NCBI GenBank assembly: GCA_031289445.1
Contig: JAITPL010000012.1
Coordinates: forward strand, 1 to 7,747
Direction of reading: 5' to 3'
Length of the DNA stretch: 7,747 bases
Origin: Tannerella sp.
GTDB taxonomy: Bacteria; Bacteroidota; Bacteroidia; Bacteroidales; Tannerellaceae
Positions within the stretch are counted from its first letter, which is position 1. The number at the start of each line of letters is the position of its first letter. Below the pieces are notes generated by a model. That model worked only from the letters and a program-made list of their open reading frames with translations, was not told the DNA's origin and did no database searches. A program made the translations under genes and the position numbers. This document shows, piece by piece, positions 1 to 6,741 of the stretch.

Positions 1-815
1 CTATCAAATGCTTTATCTACATTCCCTTCGGCAATTGCCCTCGGCATTTTATGCCTTACAATATCAATATAGTAACAGGAACGGAATATATTTTCCGAAG
101 TTATTTCCCATATTGTATCCATTGAAGTTCTTAAGGCTAAAGACCGTTCCTTTCCATTATAAATTGCATTATCAAGCCCCCAGCCGCGACCTATCTTAAC
201 ATCATCGTCAGTAAAAGGCAGTTTTTTATCGACAATGCCCTTCTGATTATCAATGCAAAAATATCCGTATTTTCCTATTGACGAGAATCCCCACTGGGCT
301 ACTAAATGGAATGCTCTATTGTCAAAAGTATTAAAAACATTCCCGTATGCTCCATGTAAACGTATGTCATACAAATGCTTGCCTTCATAATTGTAGTATA
401 ATATCTTATTGATAAAGGGATCCAAAACGGCAATTGTAGAATCTGTCGCCAATGCAAATTTCACATCCGATGTGTATTCTCCAGGCCCTCCCCCTACTGC
501 ATGAATTTTTGAGTAATAGCTTCCATCATCATTAAAAATATAAACGCCATTAGTCATTTCATCAAAAATGATAATTTTGTTATTCTTGTAATGGATACTC
601 GAAACTTCACCTATAAGACTTTCGTCGTTAAGTTCCAGCAAAACCATTCTTGCGAACGTAGTGTCAAGCAAAAATGTTGCATCGACCTCTTCAACTCTGT
701 CATTTTCGTCTATTGAGATAGTTTCAATAGATGAGTCATCCGATTGCTGACTATCGCCGCAAGCGTAAACTAAAAACAGCGCTGTAACAATCACAAAAAA
801 TATATTCTTATTCAT
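1..815 (-). CDS. 6-bladed beta-propeller lipoprotein, C-terminus cut by window edge
   Basis: The reading frame opens at ATG 815 and stays open to base 1, giving 271 codons without a stop, so the C-terminus lies outside the window. The N-terminus is a lipoprotein signal: residues 1-4 carry a lysine, 5-16 are hydrophobic (IFFVIVTALFLV), and V-Y-A-C places the lipidated cysteine at residue 19. It is followed by an acidic, serine-rich stretch (GDSQQSDDSS) as in surface or periplasmic lipoproteins of Bacteroidota. Around residues 104-111 is HAVGGGPGEY; the GxGPGEY signature is typical of the Bacteroidota '6-bladed beta-propeller' (NHL-like) lipoproteins, which usually run about 370-400 aa. Repeating segments such as 'IIIFDEMTNGVYIFNDDG' and 'IAVLDPFINKILYYNYEG' look like propeller blades. 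Substrate and role are unknown; such proteins are envelope-anchored. The start is chosen because the signal peptide begins there. The gene lies 52 bp downstream of the ATPase-nuclease gene on the same strand. Confidence 0.85.
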   Translation of the reverse strand, partial: MNKNIFFVIVTALFLVYACGDSQQSDDSSIETISIDENDRVEEVDATFLLDTTFARMVLLELNDESLIGEVSSIHYKNNKIIIFDEMTNGVYIFNDDGSYYSKIHAVGGGPGEYTSDVKFALATDSTIAVLDPFINKILYYNYEGKHLYDIRLHGAYGNVFNTFDNRAFHLVAQWGFSSIGKYGYFCIDNQKGIVDKKLPFTDDDVKIGRGWGLDNAIYNGKERSLALRTSMDTIWEITSENIFRSCYYIDIVRHKMPRAIAEGNVDKAFD

Positions 816-839
816 ACGTATATAAATTTTTAGAGGATA

Positions 840-847
840 CAAAAGTG
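840..847 (-). promoter_or_regulatory. weak candidate -7 element for the lipoprotein gene
   Basis: On the minus strand CACTTTTG matches the Bacteroidota -7 consensus TAnnTTTG at all but the first fixed base. It would place transcription start about 20 nt before ATG 815, a spacing like that of the other promoters here. No TTG is found 19-21 nt upstream, so the match is weak and read-through from the upstream gene is equally possible. Confidence 0.25.
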
Positions 848-867
848 CGTTACTAATCTCACAAGGC

Positions 868-2457
868 TCATGAATTTTTTAGAAGCCATCGACTTATACC
901 GCGTTCTTTCTTGCTGAACTCTACGCCTACCTTGACAAGTCGGCGATGGTCGGCGGTATAGGGGATAAGATAGCCACGGTCGTCGATTTGCGCAAGCGCT
1001 TCTTCGGCTGTGCTGCCGGGCTGCAACTTAAACTCAAAAACATAAATGGCGTCTTTGGTCATCACAACCGCATCGGCACGACCCTTAGCGCTCTTGACCT
1101 CCGTTTGGCAGTATTGACCCATCAGAGTGAAAATCAGATAGAATCCCAACTGGTAACTGCGTTCCGACTTGCCTTTGAGGTCGTAGGGGATAGCTGCAAA
1201 ACGCGCCCGAAGCAATCCCATAAAGGCGTCAATATCTCCCGCGCGAATTGCGACAGCAAACTTGTAAGCGGAGAAATCTATTGGATTTTGATTTTTGAGC
1301 GGTAAAAACGTTGGCGTCAAGTCGTCGAGGAAACTGTACTTTACCTCTTCGTTGGGAAATCCCAAAACATAAATATTATCTTCGGGAATATAGTTCTTTA
1401 TCGTCAGATAGCCGCTTTGATAAAGGATTGGCACCGGAGAGTACTCGCCCACCTTGAACTCGTCAATCCTGTTGGCTTCAATCGAAACCTTGTCTTCGAA
1501 ATTGCTGATATCCATCTCGCCCGAAGCGATGAGTTTGACAAGAAAAGTAGGCGTGCCGGTTTTATACCAGTATGTTCCGAACTCTTTGTCGTCGAGAGTA
1601 TTGAGCAGGCTGAAGGGATTGTACAATCCTGCGCTGTTTTTAGCAAAGTGATAGCCATCGTAGCGGCGGCGCAGTTCGGAAAGCGTCTCTTCGTATGATT
1701 TATTGGTCGCATCAGCCAATTCCCGAATATCCGACTCAAAATTATCAATCATTTCCTTCTCTGTTATGCCGCATATCTCGGCATACACGCTCGATTGAGA
1801 GATGTCTTTGGGCTGATTGAGGTCGCTGAAAATGCTGATTTTCGAGAACTTCGTAACACCCGAATACATAACAAAACGCAGATATTTATCCATAGATTTC
1901 ATCAACCCGTAGAATCCTTTGAGTTCCTGACGGATACGTTCGTTGGTCTCAGGTTTGTCCATAGTTTCAATCAGCGGTTTGTCGTACTCGTCGAAAAGCA
2001 CGACCACACCCTTGCCGGTTTGTTCGTAAGCCCTGCGGATTAGTCCTTCAAAGCGAGCGGTAGGAGTATCTTCTTCGGGATTTGATCCCCATACGGATTC
2101 AAGTCCGCGCAGGTTGGTGCCCAAGCCCGATAAAAGCGACTGAAAATCCGTATATGACTCCTTATTCATATCTATATAGAACACAGGGTGCTGTGCCCAT
2201 TCCGTTTCCAGTTTTTCGATAGCCAAACCTTCAAAAAGGTCTTTGCATCCTTCAAAATAGTAGGCTATGGTCGAGAGCAGCAGGCTCTTGCCAAAGCGAC
2301 GCGGACGGCTGAGGAAATACTGTTTGCCTTCGGTCGCCAACTTGTAAATAAGAGCTGTCTTGTCCACATACAGATAGCCGCTTGTACGCAGGTCTTTGTA
2401 ATCCTGCATCCCGATAGGGAATTTTCTTGTTTTCGGTGTCATAACATTAACTTTCAT
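868..2457 (-). CDS. AAA-ATPase-like protein with C-terminal PD-(D/E)XK nuclease domain
   Basis: The 529-aa product has the architecture of the AAA-ATPase-like / PDDEXK_9 family, very common in multiple copies in Bacteroidota. The N-terminal signature FPIGMQDYKDLRTSGYLYVDKT (13-34) leads into a modified Walker A, RPRRFGKS (51-58). Walker B is VVVLFDEYDK (151-160). Family-typical segments RRYDGYHF (264-271) and YNPFSLLN (279-286) follow. The C-terminal domain shows a nuclease core GRADAVV...YVFEFKLQ with D462, E475 and K477 in PD-(D/E)XK order, plus Q490, so both ATPase and nuclease sites look intact. The cellular role of the family is not established; it is probably cytoplasmic and DNA-directed. 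A longer frame runs to 2658, but those 67 extra residues read through the promoter (2471-2503), the stem-loop and the 3' end of the oxidoreductase gene. The start is therefore ATG 2457, or ATG 2442 (MTPKTRK), which leaves a more usual leader of 20-odd nt. Confidence 0.9.
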   Translation of the reverse strand: MKVNVMTPKTRKFPIGMQDYKDLRTSGYLYVDKTALIYKLATEGKQYFLSRPRRFGKSLLLSTIAYYFEGCKDLFEGLAIEKLETEWAQHPVFYIDMNKESYTDFQSLLSGLGTNLRGLESVWGSNPEEDTPTARFEGLIRRAYEQTGKGVVVLFDEYDKPLIETMDKPETNERIRQELKGFYGLMKSMDKYLRFVMYSGVTKFSKISIFSDLNQPKDISQSSVYAEICGITEKEMIDNFESDIRELADATNKSYEETLSELRRRYDGYHFAKNSAGLYNPFSLLNTLDDKEFGTYWYKTGTPTFLVKLIASGEMDISNFEDKVSIEANRIDEFKVGEYSPVPILYQSGYLTIKNYIPEDNIYVLGFPNEEVKYSFLDDLTPTFLPLKNQNPIDFSAYKFAVAIRAGDIDAFMGLLRARFAAIPYDLKGKSERSYQLGFYLIFTLMGQYCQTEVKSAKGRADAVVMTKDAIYVFEFKLQPGSTAEEALAQIDDRGYLIPYTADHRRLVKVGVEFSKKERGISRWLLKNS

Positions 2458-2470
2458 ATTGTAATCGTCG

Positions 2471-2503
2471 CAAAGGTAGATGAAAATATTGAGATTTACA
2501 AGT
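2471..2503 (-). promoter_or_regulatory. Bacteroidota-type promoter of the ATPase-nuclease gene
   Basis: Reading the minus strand, CTTG (TTG at 2501-2499) is followed by exactly 20 nt and then TACCTTTG (2478-2471), a full match to TAnnTTTG. Transcription should start near 2464-2467. That is only 7-10 nt before ATG 2457 but 22-25 nt before the in-frame ATG 2442, which makes the latter a serious alternative start. Confidence 0.7.
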
Positions 2504-2530
2504 GCGGGGAATGGAAAAAGTTTTTTTTTA

Positions 2531-2561
2531 CAGAGGAAAGACGCACTGCGCCTTTCCTCTG
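2531..2561 (-). terminator. strong stem-loop after the oxidoreductase gene, possible terminator
   Basis: A perfect 10-bp inverted repeat (CAGAGGAAAG at 2531-2540, CTTTCCTCTG at 2552-2561) begins 5 nt after the oxidoreductase stop. Its 11-nt centre can add three CGC/GCG pairs after one mismatch. On the minus strand the stem is followed by A9 rather than a U run, and on the plus strand a T9 run precedes it, so it is not a textbook intrinsic terminator. Its position between one gene's stop and the next gene's promoter still fits transcript termination or 3'-end protection. Confidence 0.45.
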
Positions 2562-2566
2562 CAATT

Positions 2567-3868
2567 CTAAACTTCAGGGAATGTCCAGGACTTTCTGTAA
2601 GCGGGTTTGATAAAGGCGTTGGCGGCTTCGATATTGAACGATTTCTTGACGTCGTCATACTTGAGGGCGCTTCCGCTCAAACGTGCGGCTATGTTTCCGA
2701 GATGGGCGTATTTGGCCGACAGGGCGCCGGTCTGTATCGGGCAGGCGGTACGCCGGTCATGTCGCTTGACGCAATCGAGGAAGTTCGCGAGGTGTTGCTT
2801 GTGCTCCTCATTATCCGCCTTCACGGTTTTTTCGGGCGTTTTGTTGCCGGACGGATAGACCCGCCAGTCTTCGCGGTTGGCTACTGCCGTGCCGTTAGCG
2901 CCGATAAATGCAAGACCATAGTTTTTGCCGTAAGGGCCGGATTCTATGCCCGCATTGTTTTCCCAGGAGAAGATGAAGTCGTCAAACTGATACAAAACCG
3001 TTTGGGTATCGAATGTTTCGTGTGCGCCTTCGGGGAAAAGGAATTTGCCGCCGTTAGCCTGAATGCTTAGCGGCATGGTTTGGATGTTCTTTGCCCAGAG
3101 AGCCATGTCGAGCAGATGCACTCCCCAGTCGGTCATCAAGCCTCCGCCATACTCCCAGAACATTCGCCACAGGCCGTGGAAGCGCTGACTGTTGAATGTT
3201 CTTTCGCGTGCCGGTCCGAGCCACATGTCGAAGTCAACGCCATCGGGTACGGACGAATCGGGCACGGGAGCGGACATGGCAGCGTATCCGAAGTTTGCCC
3301 ATACATGTACCCGGCCTATCCGGCCCAATGCACCCGAATTAAGATATTCAATCAGGGATTTCCATACGGAGGCGCTGCGTTGCTGCTGACCGACCTGCAC
3401 GACGGTGTTGTACTTGTCGGCAATGGCCACCATGGCGTCGCATTCGGCAAGCGAGTTGCTAATGGGCTTCTCGACGTAAACGCTTTTGCCGGCGCGGCAG
3501 GCGTCCGCGAATTGCAGACAGTGCCAGTGGTCGGGAGTACCGATGACAACTATGTCGATATCCTTGCGGTCGAGGATACGGCGATAGTCTCCGTAGAGGT
3601 CGAATTTGGCCGTTTGCATGCCGGCCAGCTGCTTGGCCTTATCGTCCAGAATGGATTTGTCAACATCGCACAATGCGAGACACTGCACTTCCTTGTTGAG
3701 CATAAGGTCGGTCAAATCGCCCCAACCCATGTTGCGGCAGCCTATCAGAGCGGCATTAATCTTATCGTTGGCCATAAGACCCGGCACGGCTGCTCTCAGG
3801 TAAGCCGGAGCTGCAATTCCTGCGGCAGCTATTAATGATGTGTTCTTAAAAAATAATCGTCTGTTCAT
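2567..3868 (-). CDS. Gfo/Idh/MocA family oxidoreductase with Tat-type signal
   Basis: The 433-aa protein begins MNRRLFFKNTSLIAAAG, a twin-arginine (R3R4) leader with a hydrophobic stretch to about residue 28, so export folded to the periplasm is likely. The Rossmann domain follows: AALIGCRNMGWGD (39-51) is the dinucleotide-binding loop, LALCDVD (64-70) ends strand 2, and VIGTPDHWH (108-116) and VYVEKPISN (130-138) carry the family's conserved TPDHWH and EKP motifs. The C-terminal half has the substrate-side motif DWGVHLLD (247-254) with a candidate catalytic histidine, H251. Length and layout match the Bacteroidota secreted Gfo/Idh/MocA proteins, NAD(P)-dependent enzymes acting on sugars or related polyols; the actual substrate cannot be read from the sequence. 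The start is ATG 3868, preceded by an A/T-rich leader with no Shine-Dalgarno site. It lies 34 bp after the toxin gene with no TAnnTTTG match in that gap, so it may be read with the toxin-antitoxin operon. The stop is TAG, followed by a stem-loop. Confidence 0.92.
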   Translation of the reverse strand: MNRRLFFKNTSLIAAAGIAAPAYLRAAVPGLMANDKINAALIGCRNMGWGDLTDLMLNKEVQCLALCDVDKSILDDKAKQLAGMQTAKFDLYGDYRRILDRKDIDIVVIGTPDHWHCLQFADACRAGKSVYVEKPISNSLAECDAMVAIADKYNTVVQVGQQQRSASVWKSLIEYLNSGALGRIGRVHVWANFGYAAMSAPVPDSSVPDGVDFDMWLGPARERTFNSQRFHGLWRMFWEYGGGLMTDWGVHLLDMALWAKNIQTMPLSIQANGGKFLFPEGAHETFDTQTVLYQFDDFIFSWENNAGIESGPYGKNYGLAFIGANGTAVANREDWRVYPSGNKTPEKTVKADNEEHKQHLANFLDCVKRHDRRTACPIQTGALSAKYAHLGNIAARLSGSALKYDDVKKSFNIEAANAFIKPAYRKSWTFPEV

Positions 3869-3902
3869 ATATATATAAATTTAAAAATTTTTGAGTTTAA
3901 CC

Positions 3903-4157
3903 TTATCTGTAAACGCTACTGCGATGGTCAACTTTTACAACTTCTACAATAAGCCTGTCATCTTCGACCGTATAGATAATTCTGTAAACGCCAACCCTAA
4001 TCCGGAACGAATTTTCACTGCCAACCAATTTCACACAACCTGACGGACGTGGATTTTCCGCAAGTCCATAAATATGATTTACTATGGATACATAGTAAAC
4101 TGTTGGGATTGTCTGCATCTCTTTTTGTGCAGACTTTGTGATTGTAACCTTATACAT
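3903..4157 (-). CDS. RelE/ParE-family toxin of a type II toxin-antitoxin module
   Basis: The 84-aa basic protein has the whole RelE/ParE pattern: MYKVTITKSAQKEMQTIP at the N-terminus, NPRPSG (35-40), KLVGSENSFRIRVGVYRIIY (43-62) and a C-terminal VVKVDHRSSVYR (73-84). The phrase 'G-x-YRIIY ... HR-x-x-VYR' is diagnostic for the fold. R52, R54, R59, R79 and Y83 are candidates for the positively charged and tyrosine residues that RelE-type ribosome-dependent mRNA nucleases use; ParE-type gyrase poisoning is not excluded by sequence alone. ATG 4157 lies inside the 3' end of the antitoxin gene (8-nt overlap), which points to translational coupling and the usual antitoxin-first order. Nothing is truncated. 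It lies between relA and the oxidoreductase gene, like a small cassette. Confidence 0.88.
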   Translation of the reverse strand: MYKVTITKSAQKEMQTIPTVYYVSIVNHIYGLAENPRPSGCVKLVGSENSFRIRVGVYRIIYTVEDDRLIVEVVKVDHRSSVYR

Positions 4158-4356
4158 TCACGCCGCGCCTTTCGTTCTCTTCCTTGACAAAATCGTCAAA
4201 CGGCATGGTTGTCTCTCCTTTTCGGGTTTCCACCGCGATGCTGTCCAAAAAATCTTCAAGCAACATATTATCGCCATGCTGCTGCAAATCAACTCGAACA
4301 TAACGCGGATGTCCTGTTAAGTCATTAGTGAATTTTATTCCTGTCAACTGTCCCAT
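4150..4356 (-). CDS. antitoxin partner of the RelE/ParE-family toxin
   Basis: A small acidic protein of 68 aa is encoded directly before the toxin and overlaps it by 8 nt. It reads MGQLTGIKFTNDLTGHPRYVRVDLQQHG, then a conserved-looking helical segment LLEDFLDSIAVETRKGE (32-48), and ends DDFVKEENERRGVNV. I recognise the general type (an N-terminal beta-rich 'KGxPRYVxVDLxxHG' part and a C-terminal LLEDFLD helix) as the small protein that accompanies RelE in many Bacteroidota, but I cannot assign it to a named antitoxin family such as RelB or Phd. The frame extends upstream to ATG 4410, but that start would lie upstream of the -7 box at 4394-4387. ATG 4356, about 24 nt after the predicted transcription start, is therefore preferred. 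Confidence 0.8.
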   Translation of the reverse strand: MGQLTGIKFTNDLTGHPRYVRVDLQQHGDNMLLEDFLDSIAVETRKGETTMPFDDFVKEENERRGVNV

Positions 4357-4357
4357 A

Positions 4358-4380
4358 AGTATTCTATAAAAATGAATATT
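4358..4380 (-). promoter_or_regulatory. imperfect palindrome in the antitoxin leader, possible operator
   Basis: AGTATTC (4358-4364) and GAATATT (4374-4380) form an inverted repeat with 6 of 7 matches around a 9-nt A/T spacer, between the predicted transcription start and ATG 4356. Type II antitoxins commonly bind such palindromes over their own promoter. The region is A/T-rich, so chance symmetry is a real possibility. Confidence 0.3.
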
Positions 4381-4386
4381 TCGCTG

Positions 4387-4394
4387 CAAATATA
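4387..4394 (-). promoter_or_regulatory. -7 element of the toxin-antitoxin operon
   Basis: The minus strand reads TATATTTG, a complete match to TAnnTTTG, 30 nt before ATG 4356 and 12 nt beyond the relA stop. No TTG occurs at the expected 19-20 nt upstream (a TTG lies at only 13 nt), so the upstream element is weak or absent. The -33 region would overlap the last relA codons. Confidence 0.5.
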
Positions 4395-4406
4395 ACGTTT
4401 TTTTTC

Positions 4407-6614
4407 TCAATTCACTCTTTCCACATTTTTGACGCCTTTGACGCCTTGCAGCTTCTTCATCAGGATGGTCAGAGTCGAGGTGTCGGAGATTATTATCGAG
4501 AACGCGCCCTGAAAGAGGCCGTCAACCGAATCTATATTTATTGAACGCAGCGACACCTTGCTCTCCTTGCTTATCACGGAGGTTATGTTGGTTACGATGG
4601 CAATGTCGTCGTTGCCTACAATCCGCAGGTTGACGACATAACCGCTGGCGCCTTTGCCGCTCCACTCCGCAGGCAGAATGCGATAGCCGAAGCGACTGCG
4701 CATCCCGGCAGCGTTAGGGCAGTCCATGCGATGAATCTTGATACCCTGCGTCGAGATAAAACCGAAAACGGCATCACCGTAGATAGGGTTGCAGCACTTG
4801 GCCAGCTTATATTCGATGCCGGTGAGGTTCTTGTCTATCACCAGCACGTCCTGCCGGGCGGTCAGTTCCTTGGCCTCTATGTTGGCAACAAAACCCTCTG
4901 CCGAGCGCACCCCTTCGGTTGAAGCAGACTCGTGGCGGTCGAGTTCGAGACACTCGTCGATAACGGTATTGATGTCGAGTTTGCCTTCCGAGATGTCGAT
5001 AAAGAAATCCGTTGCCGCCTTGTAGCCCTTCTTCTTTATATATCTCATCAGTGCAGGCTCTTCGATATCGACCTTGCGATTCTTGATGCGCCGTTGCAGC
5101 AGTTCTTTGGCTATCTCGGCGTTCTTGGCAGAGTCTTCACGCAGAGTCTGCTTGATTTTTGAGCGTGCCCTGGAGGTGGCCACGAACGAAAGCCAGTCGC
5201 GTTTCGGAGTCTGTGTCGGAGAGGTAACGATCTCGATGCTGTCGCCGTTGTGAAGCACGTGTTTTATCGGCACATTCTTGCCGTTTACTTTCCCGGAAAC
5301 GCACCGGCTACCGATTTTCGAATGTATGGCGAAGGCGAAATCCAGCACCGTAGCGCCTTTGCCGAGCTTGACAAGGTCGCCGGTAGGAGTGAAGACATAG
5401 ATTTCATCCTGATAGAGGTCCATCTTGAACTCTTTCATCAAATCCATCGGCGTAGAGCCTTGCGTTTCAAGTACGGTGCGCACGTCGGAAAGAAACTCGT
5501 CGAGACCGCGTTCGGCCTGACCGCCCTTGTATTTCCAGTGGGCCGCCAGACCTTTCTCGGCTATCTCGTCCATCTTTTGAGTACGTATCTGCACTTCTAC
5601 CCAGTGTTTTTGCGGGCCGAGCACGGTGATATGCAGGCTTTCGTAGCCGTTGCTTTTAGGCACCGAAATCCAGTCGCGCATACGCTTGGGGTTGGGCTGA
5701 TACATGTCGGTGATTATCGAGAAAGCCTGCCAGCAGTCCTGACGCTCGCGTTCGGGCGGCGAATCGAGAACCACACGTATGGCAAAAAGGTCGTAGATGC
5801 CTTCAACATCGACCTTTTGCTTCTTCATCTTGTTGTTGATGGAGTGGATGGACTTGATGCGTCCCTTGATATCGAAGCTCAGGCCTGAAGATGCAAGTTT
5901 CTCGCTTACCGGACGGATGAAATTCGATATGTACTCGTCGCGCGAGCGTTTGGTTTCGTTCAGCTTGTCCTTGATGTAGTAGTACTGTTTGCTGTCGAGG
6001 TACTTCAGCGAAAGGTCTTCGAGTTCGCTTTTAATCTTGTAGAGGCCGAGCCGGTGCGCCAGCGGAGCGTAGAGGTACGAAGCCTCGGTTGCAAGGCGGA
6101 TGCGGTCTTCCTCTTCGACGATAGTCTTGCCCATGCGCATCATGCAGAGGCGGTCGGCAATCATTATAAGAATGACCCGGACGTCTTCGGCAAAGGAGAA
6201 GAGCAGATGATGGAAGTTGTCCGAATTGACTGCCGTATTGCGGGCATAGAGTTCGGACGTGCGAAGCAGGCGGTTGAGGATAAGGGAAACGTCGGCGCTG
6301 AATGCCTGCTCTACTTCCTCGATCTTTATGGCGCCTTTCATCACCGGACGGTGGAGTATAAGCGCAAGAACGGGAGTACGTTTCAGTCCGATGTCCTTGG
6401 TGGCAATCAGAGCGGTTTCGATGTTGCGCAGCAGACCGTTAATGCCGTTGCGGTCGCGATCGTAGCATTCCATAGCCACAACCGGTCGCAAGAGTTGCCG
6501 TATCTTTGGAAAGTCGTCCACTTCGAGGCTCTCCGACAAGGCCCGGTGCAACTCCCTGTATTTCGAGAAAAACGTTTTCTTTTCTTCTTCCGTAAAAAAT
6601 TTTTCCTTCTCCAT
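4407..6614 (-). CDS. relA: RelA/SpoT-family (p)ppGpp synthetase with degenerate hydrolase domain
   Basis: The 735-aa protein has the full long-RSH layout: HD-like domain (about 40-190), synthetase (about 230-365), TGS (403-464), helical linker, a CC/zinc-finger-like part with CCNPIYGD (607-614) and DCPNA (631-635), and C-terminal ACT (660-735). The synthetase core is intact: GRIKSIHS (251-258), YDLFAIRV (274-281), KSNGYESLH (320-328) and VEVQIRT (339-345), so it should make (p)ppGpp from GTP/GDP and ATP on ribosomes in amino-acid starvation. The hydrolase motifs are broken: the usual LLHDVVEDT reads LILHRPVMKGAI (H88 kept, D replaced by R89), the N-terminal YxxHP histidine is not found, and DRLHNMR reads DRLCMMR (D154 kept, HN replaced by CM). 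The loop before the nucleotide site is RMRD (311-314), close to the RxKD of bifunctional enzymes rather than the ExDD of gamma-proteobacterial RelA. A GTG at 6638 would overlap the -7 box, so ATG 6614 is the start. Confidence 0.93.
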   Translation of the reverse strand: MEKEKFFTEEEKKTFFSKYRELHRALSESLEVDDFPKIRQLLRPVVAMECYDRDRNGINGLLRNIETALIATKDIGLKRTPVLALILHRPVMKGAIKIEEVEQAFSADVSLILNRLLRTSELYARNTAVNSDNFHHLLFSFAEDVRVILIMIADRLCMMRMGKTIVEEEDRIRLATEASYLYAPLAHRLGLYKIKSELEDLSLKYLDSKQYYYIKDKLNETKRSRDEYISNFIRPVSEKLASSGLSFDIKGRIKSIHSINNKMKKQKVDVEGIYDLFAIRVVLDSPPERERQDCWQAFSIITDMYQPNPKRMRDWISVPKSNGYESLHITVLGPQKHWVEVQIRTQKMDEIAEKGLAAHWKYKGGQAERGLDEFLSDVRTVLETQGSTPMDLMKEFKMDLYQDEIYVFTPTGDLVKLGKGATVLDFAFAIHSKIGSRCVSGKVNGKNVPIKHVLHNGDSIEIVTSPTQTPKRDWLSFVATSRARSKIKQTLREDSAKNAEIAKELLQRRIKNRKVDIEEPALMRYIKKKGYKAATDFFIDISEGKLDINTVIDECLELDRHESASTEGVRSAEGFVANIEAKELTARQDVLVIDKNLTGIEYKLAKCCNPIYGDAVFGFISTQGIKIHRMDCPNAAGMRSRFGYRILPAEWSGKGASGYVVNLRIVGNDDIAIVTNITSVISKESKVSLRSINIDSVDGLFQGAFSIIISDTSTLTILMKKLQGVKGVKNVERVN

Positions 6615-6637
6615 CTTCAGTATATATAAATCCGCCA

Positions 6638-6645
6638 CAAAAGTA
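6638..6645 (-). promoter_or_regulatory. -7 element of the relA promoter
   Basis: TACTTTTG on the minus strand is a full TAnnTTTG match; it predicts a transcription start near 6631 and a leader of about 17 nt before ATG 6614. The base triplet 20 nt upstream is ATT (6668-6666), so the -33 element is poor. The target duplication of the IS derivative begins only 25 bp upstream of this box. Confidence 0.55.
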
Positions 6646-6669
6646 GGTAAAATTAGGGAATTGTGAATT

Positions 6670-6675
6670 AGTAGT
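6670..6675 (+). repeat. candidate target-site duplication, left copy
   Basis: AGTAGT directly abuts the left inverted repeat and recurs at 7252-7257 directly after the right one. Removing the element and one copy restores GAATTAGTAGTAATTC, a near-symmetrical site with GAATTA/TAATTC arms. Because AGTAGT is itself a 3-bp tandem, a 3-bp duplication (AGT) fits equally well, as would 4 bp (GTAG) if the element ends are set one base further out. Confidence 0.55.
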
Positions 6676-6689
6676 GATGCACTGAATCA
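6676..6689 (+). repeat. left terminal inverted repeat of the IS4-like element
   Basis: GATGCACTGAATCA matches the reverse complement of bases 7238-7251 (GATGCACTAAATCA) at 13 of 14 positions. Weaker similarity (A-rich, then ATTTT) continues inward on both sides. Confidence 0.8.
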
Positions 6690-6741
6690 AAAAAACATTT
6701 TGTAATTAATTGATATTAAATAAAATATAAGCGTTCTTTGA

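Noticed and set aside
2458..2658. 67-residue N-terminal extension of the ATPase-nuclease frame
   Set aside because: It reads through a consensus promoter and a stem-loop and overlaps the oxidoreductase coding end; its composition is low-complexity and the family N-terminus begins at about 2442-2457.
4357..4410. Upstream ATG adding 18 residues to the antitoxin
   Set aside because: It lies before the TATATTTG box and the extra residues are K/Y/R-rich without family resemblance.
2480..6629. Long plus-strand frames opposite the oxidoreductase (3080-3835, 2480-3070) and relA (5250-5888, 6054-6629)
   Set aside because: They are antisense shadows of well-identified minus-strand genes; no promoter or recognisable domain supports them.
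6615..6638. GTG start adding 8 residues to RelA
   Set aside because: It overlaps the TACTTTTG -7 box, so it would lie upstream of the predicted transcript start.
6676..6700. Outward promoter from the IS left end toward relA
   Set aside because: TTTTTTTG on the minus strand lacks the required A and has no TTG 19-21 nt upstream, so activation of relA by the element is not supported.
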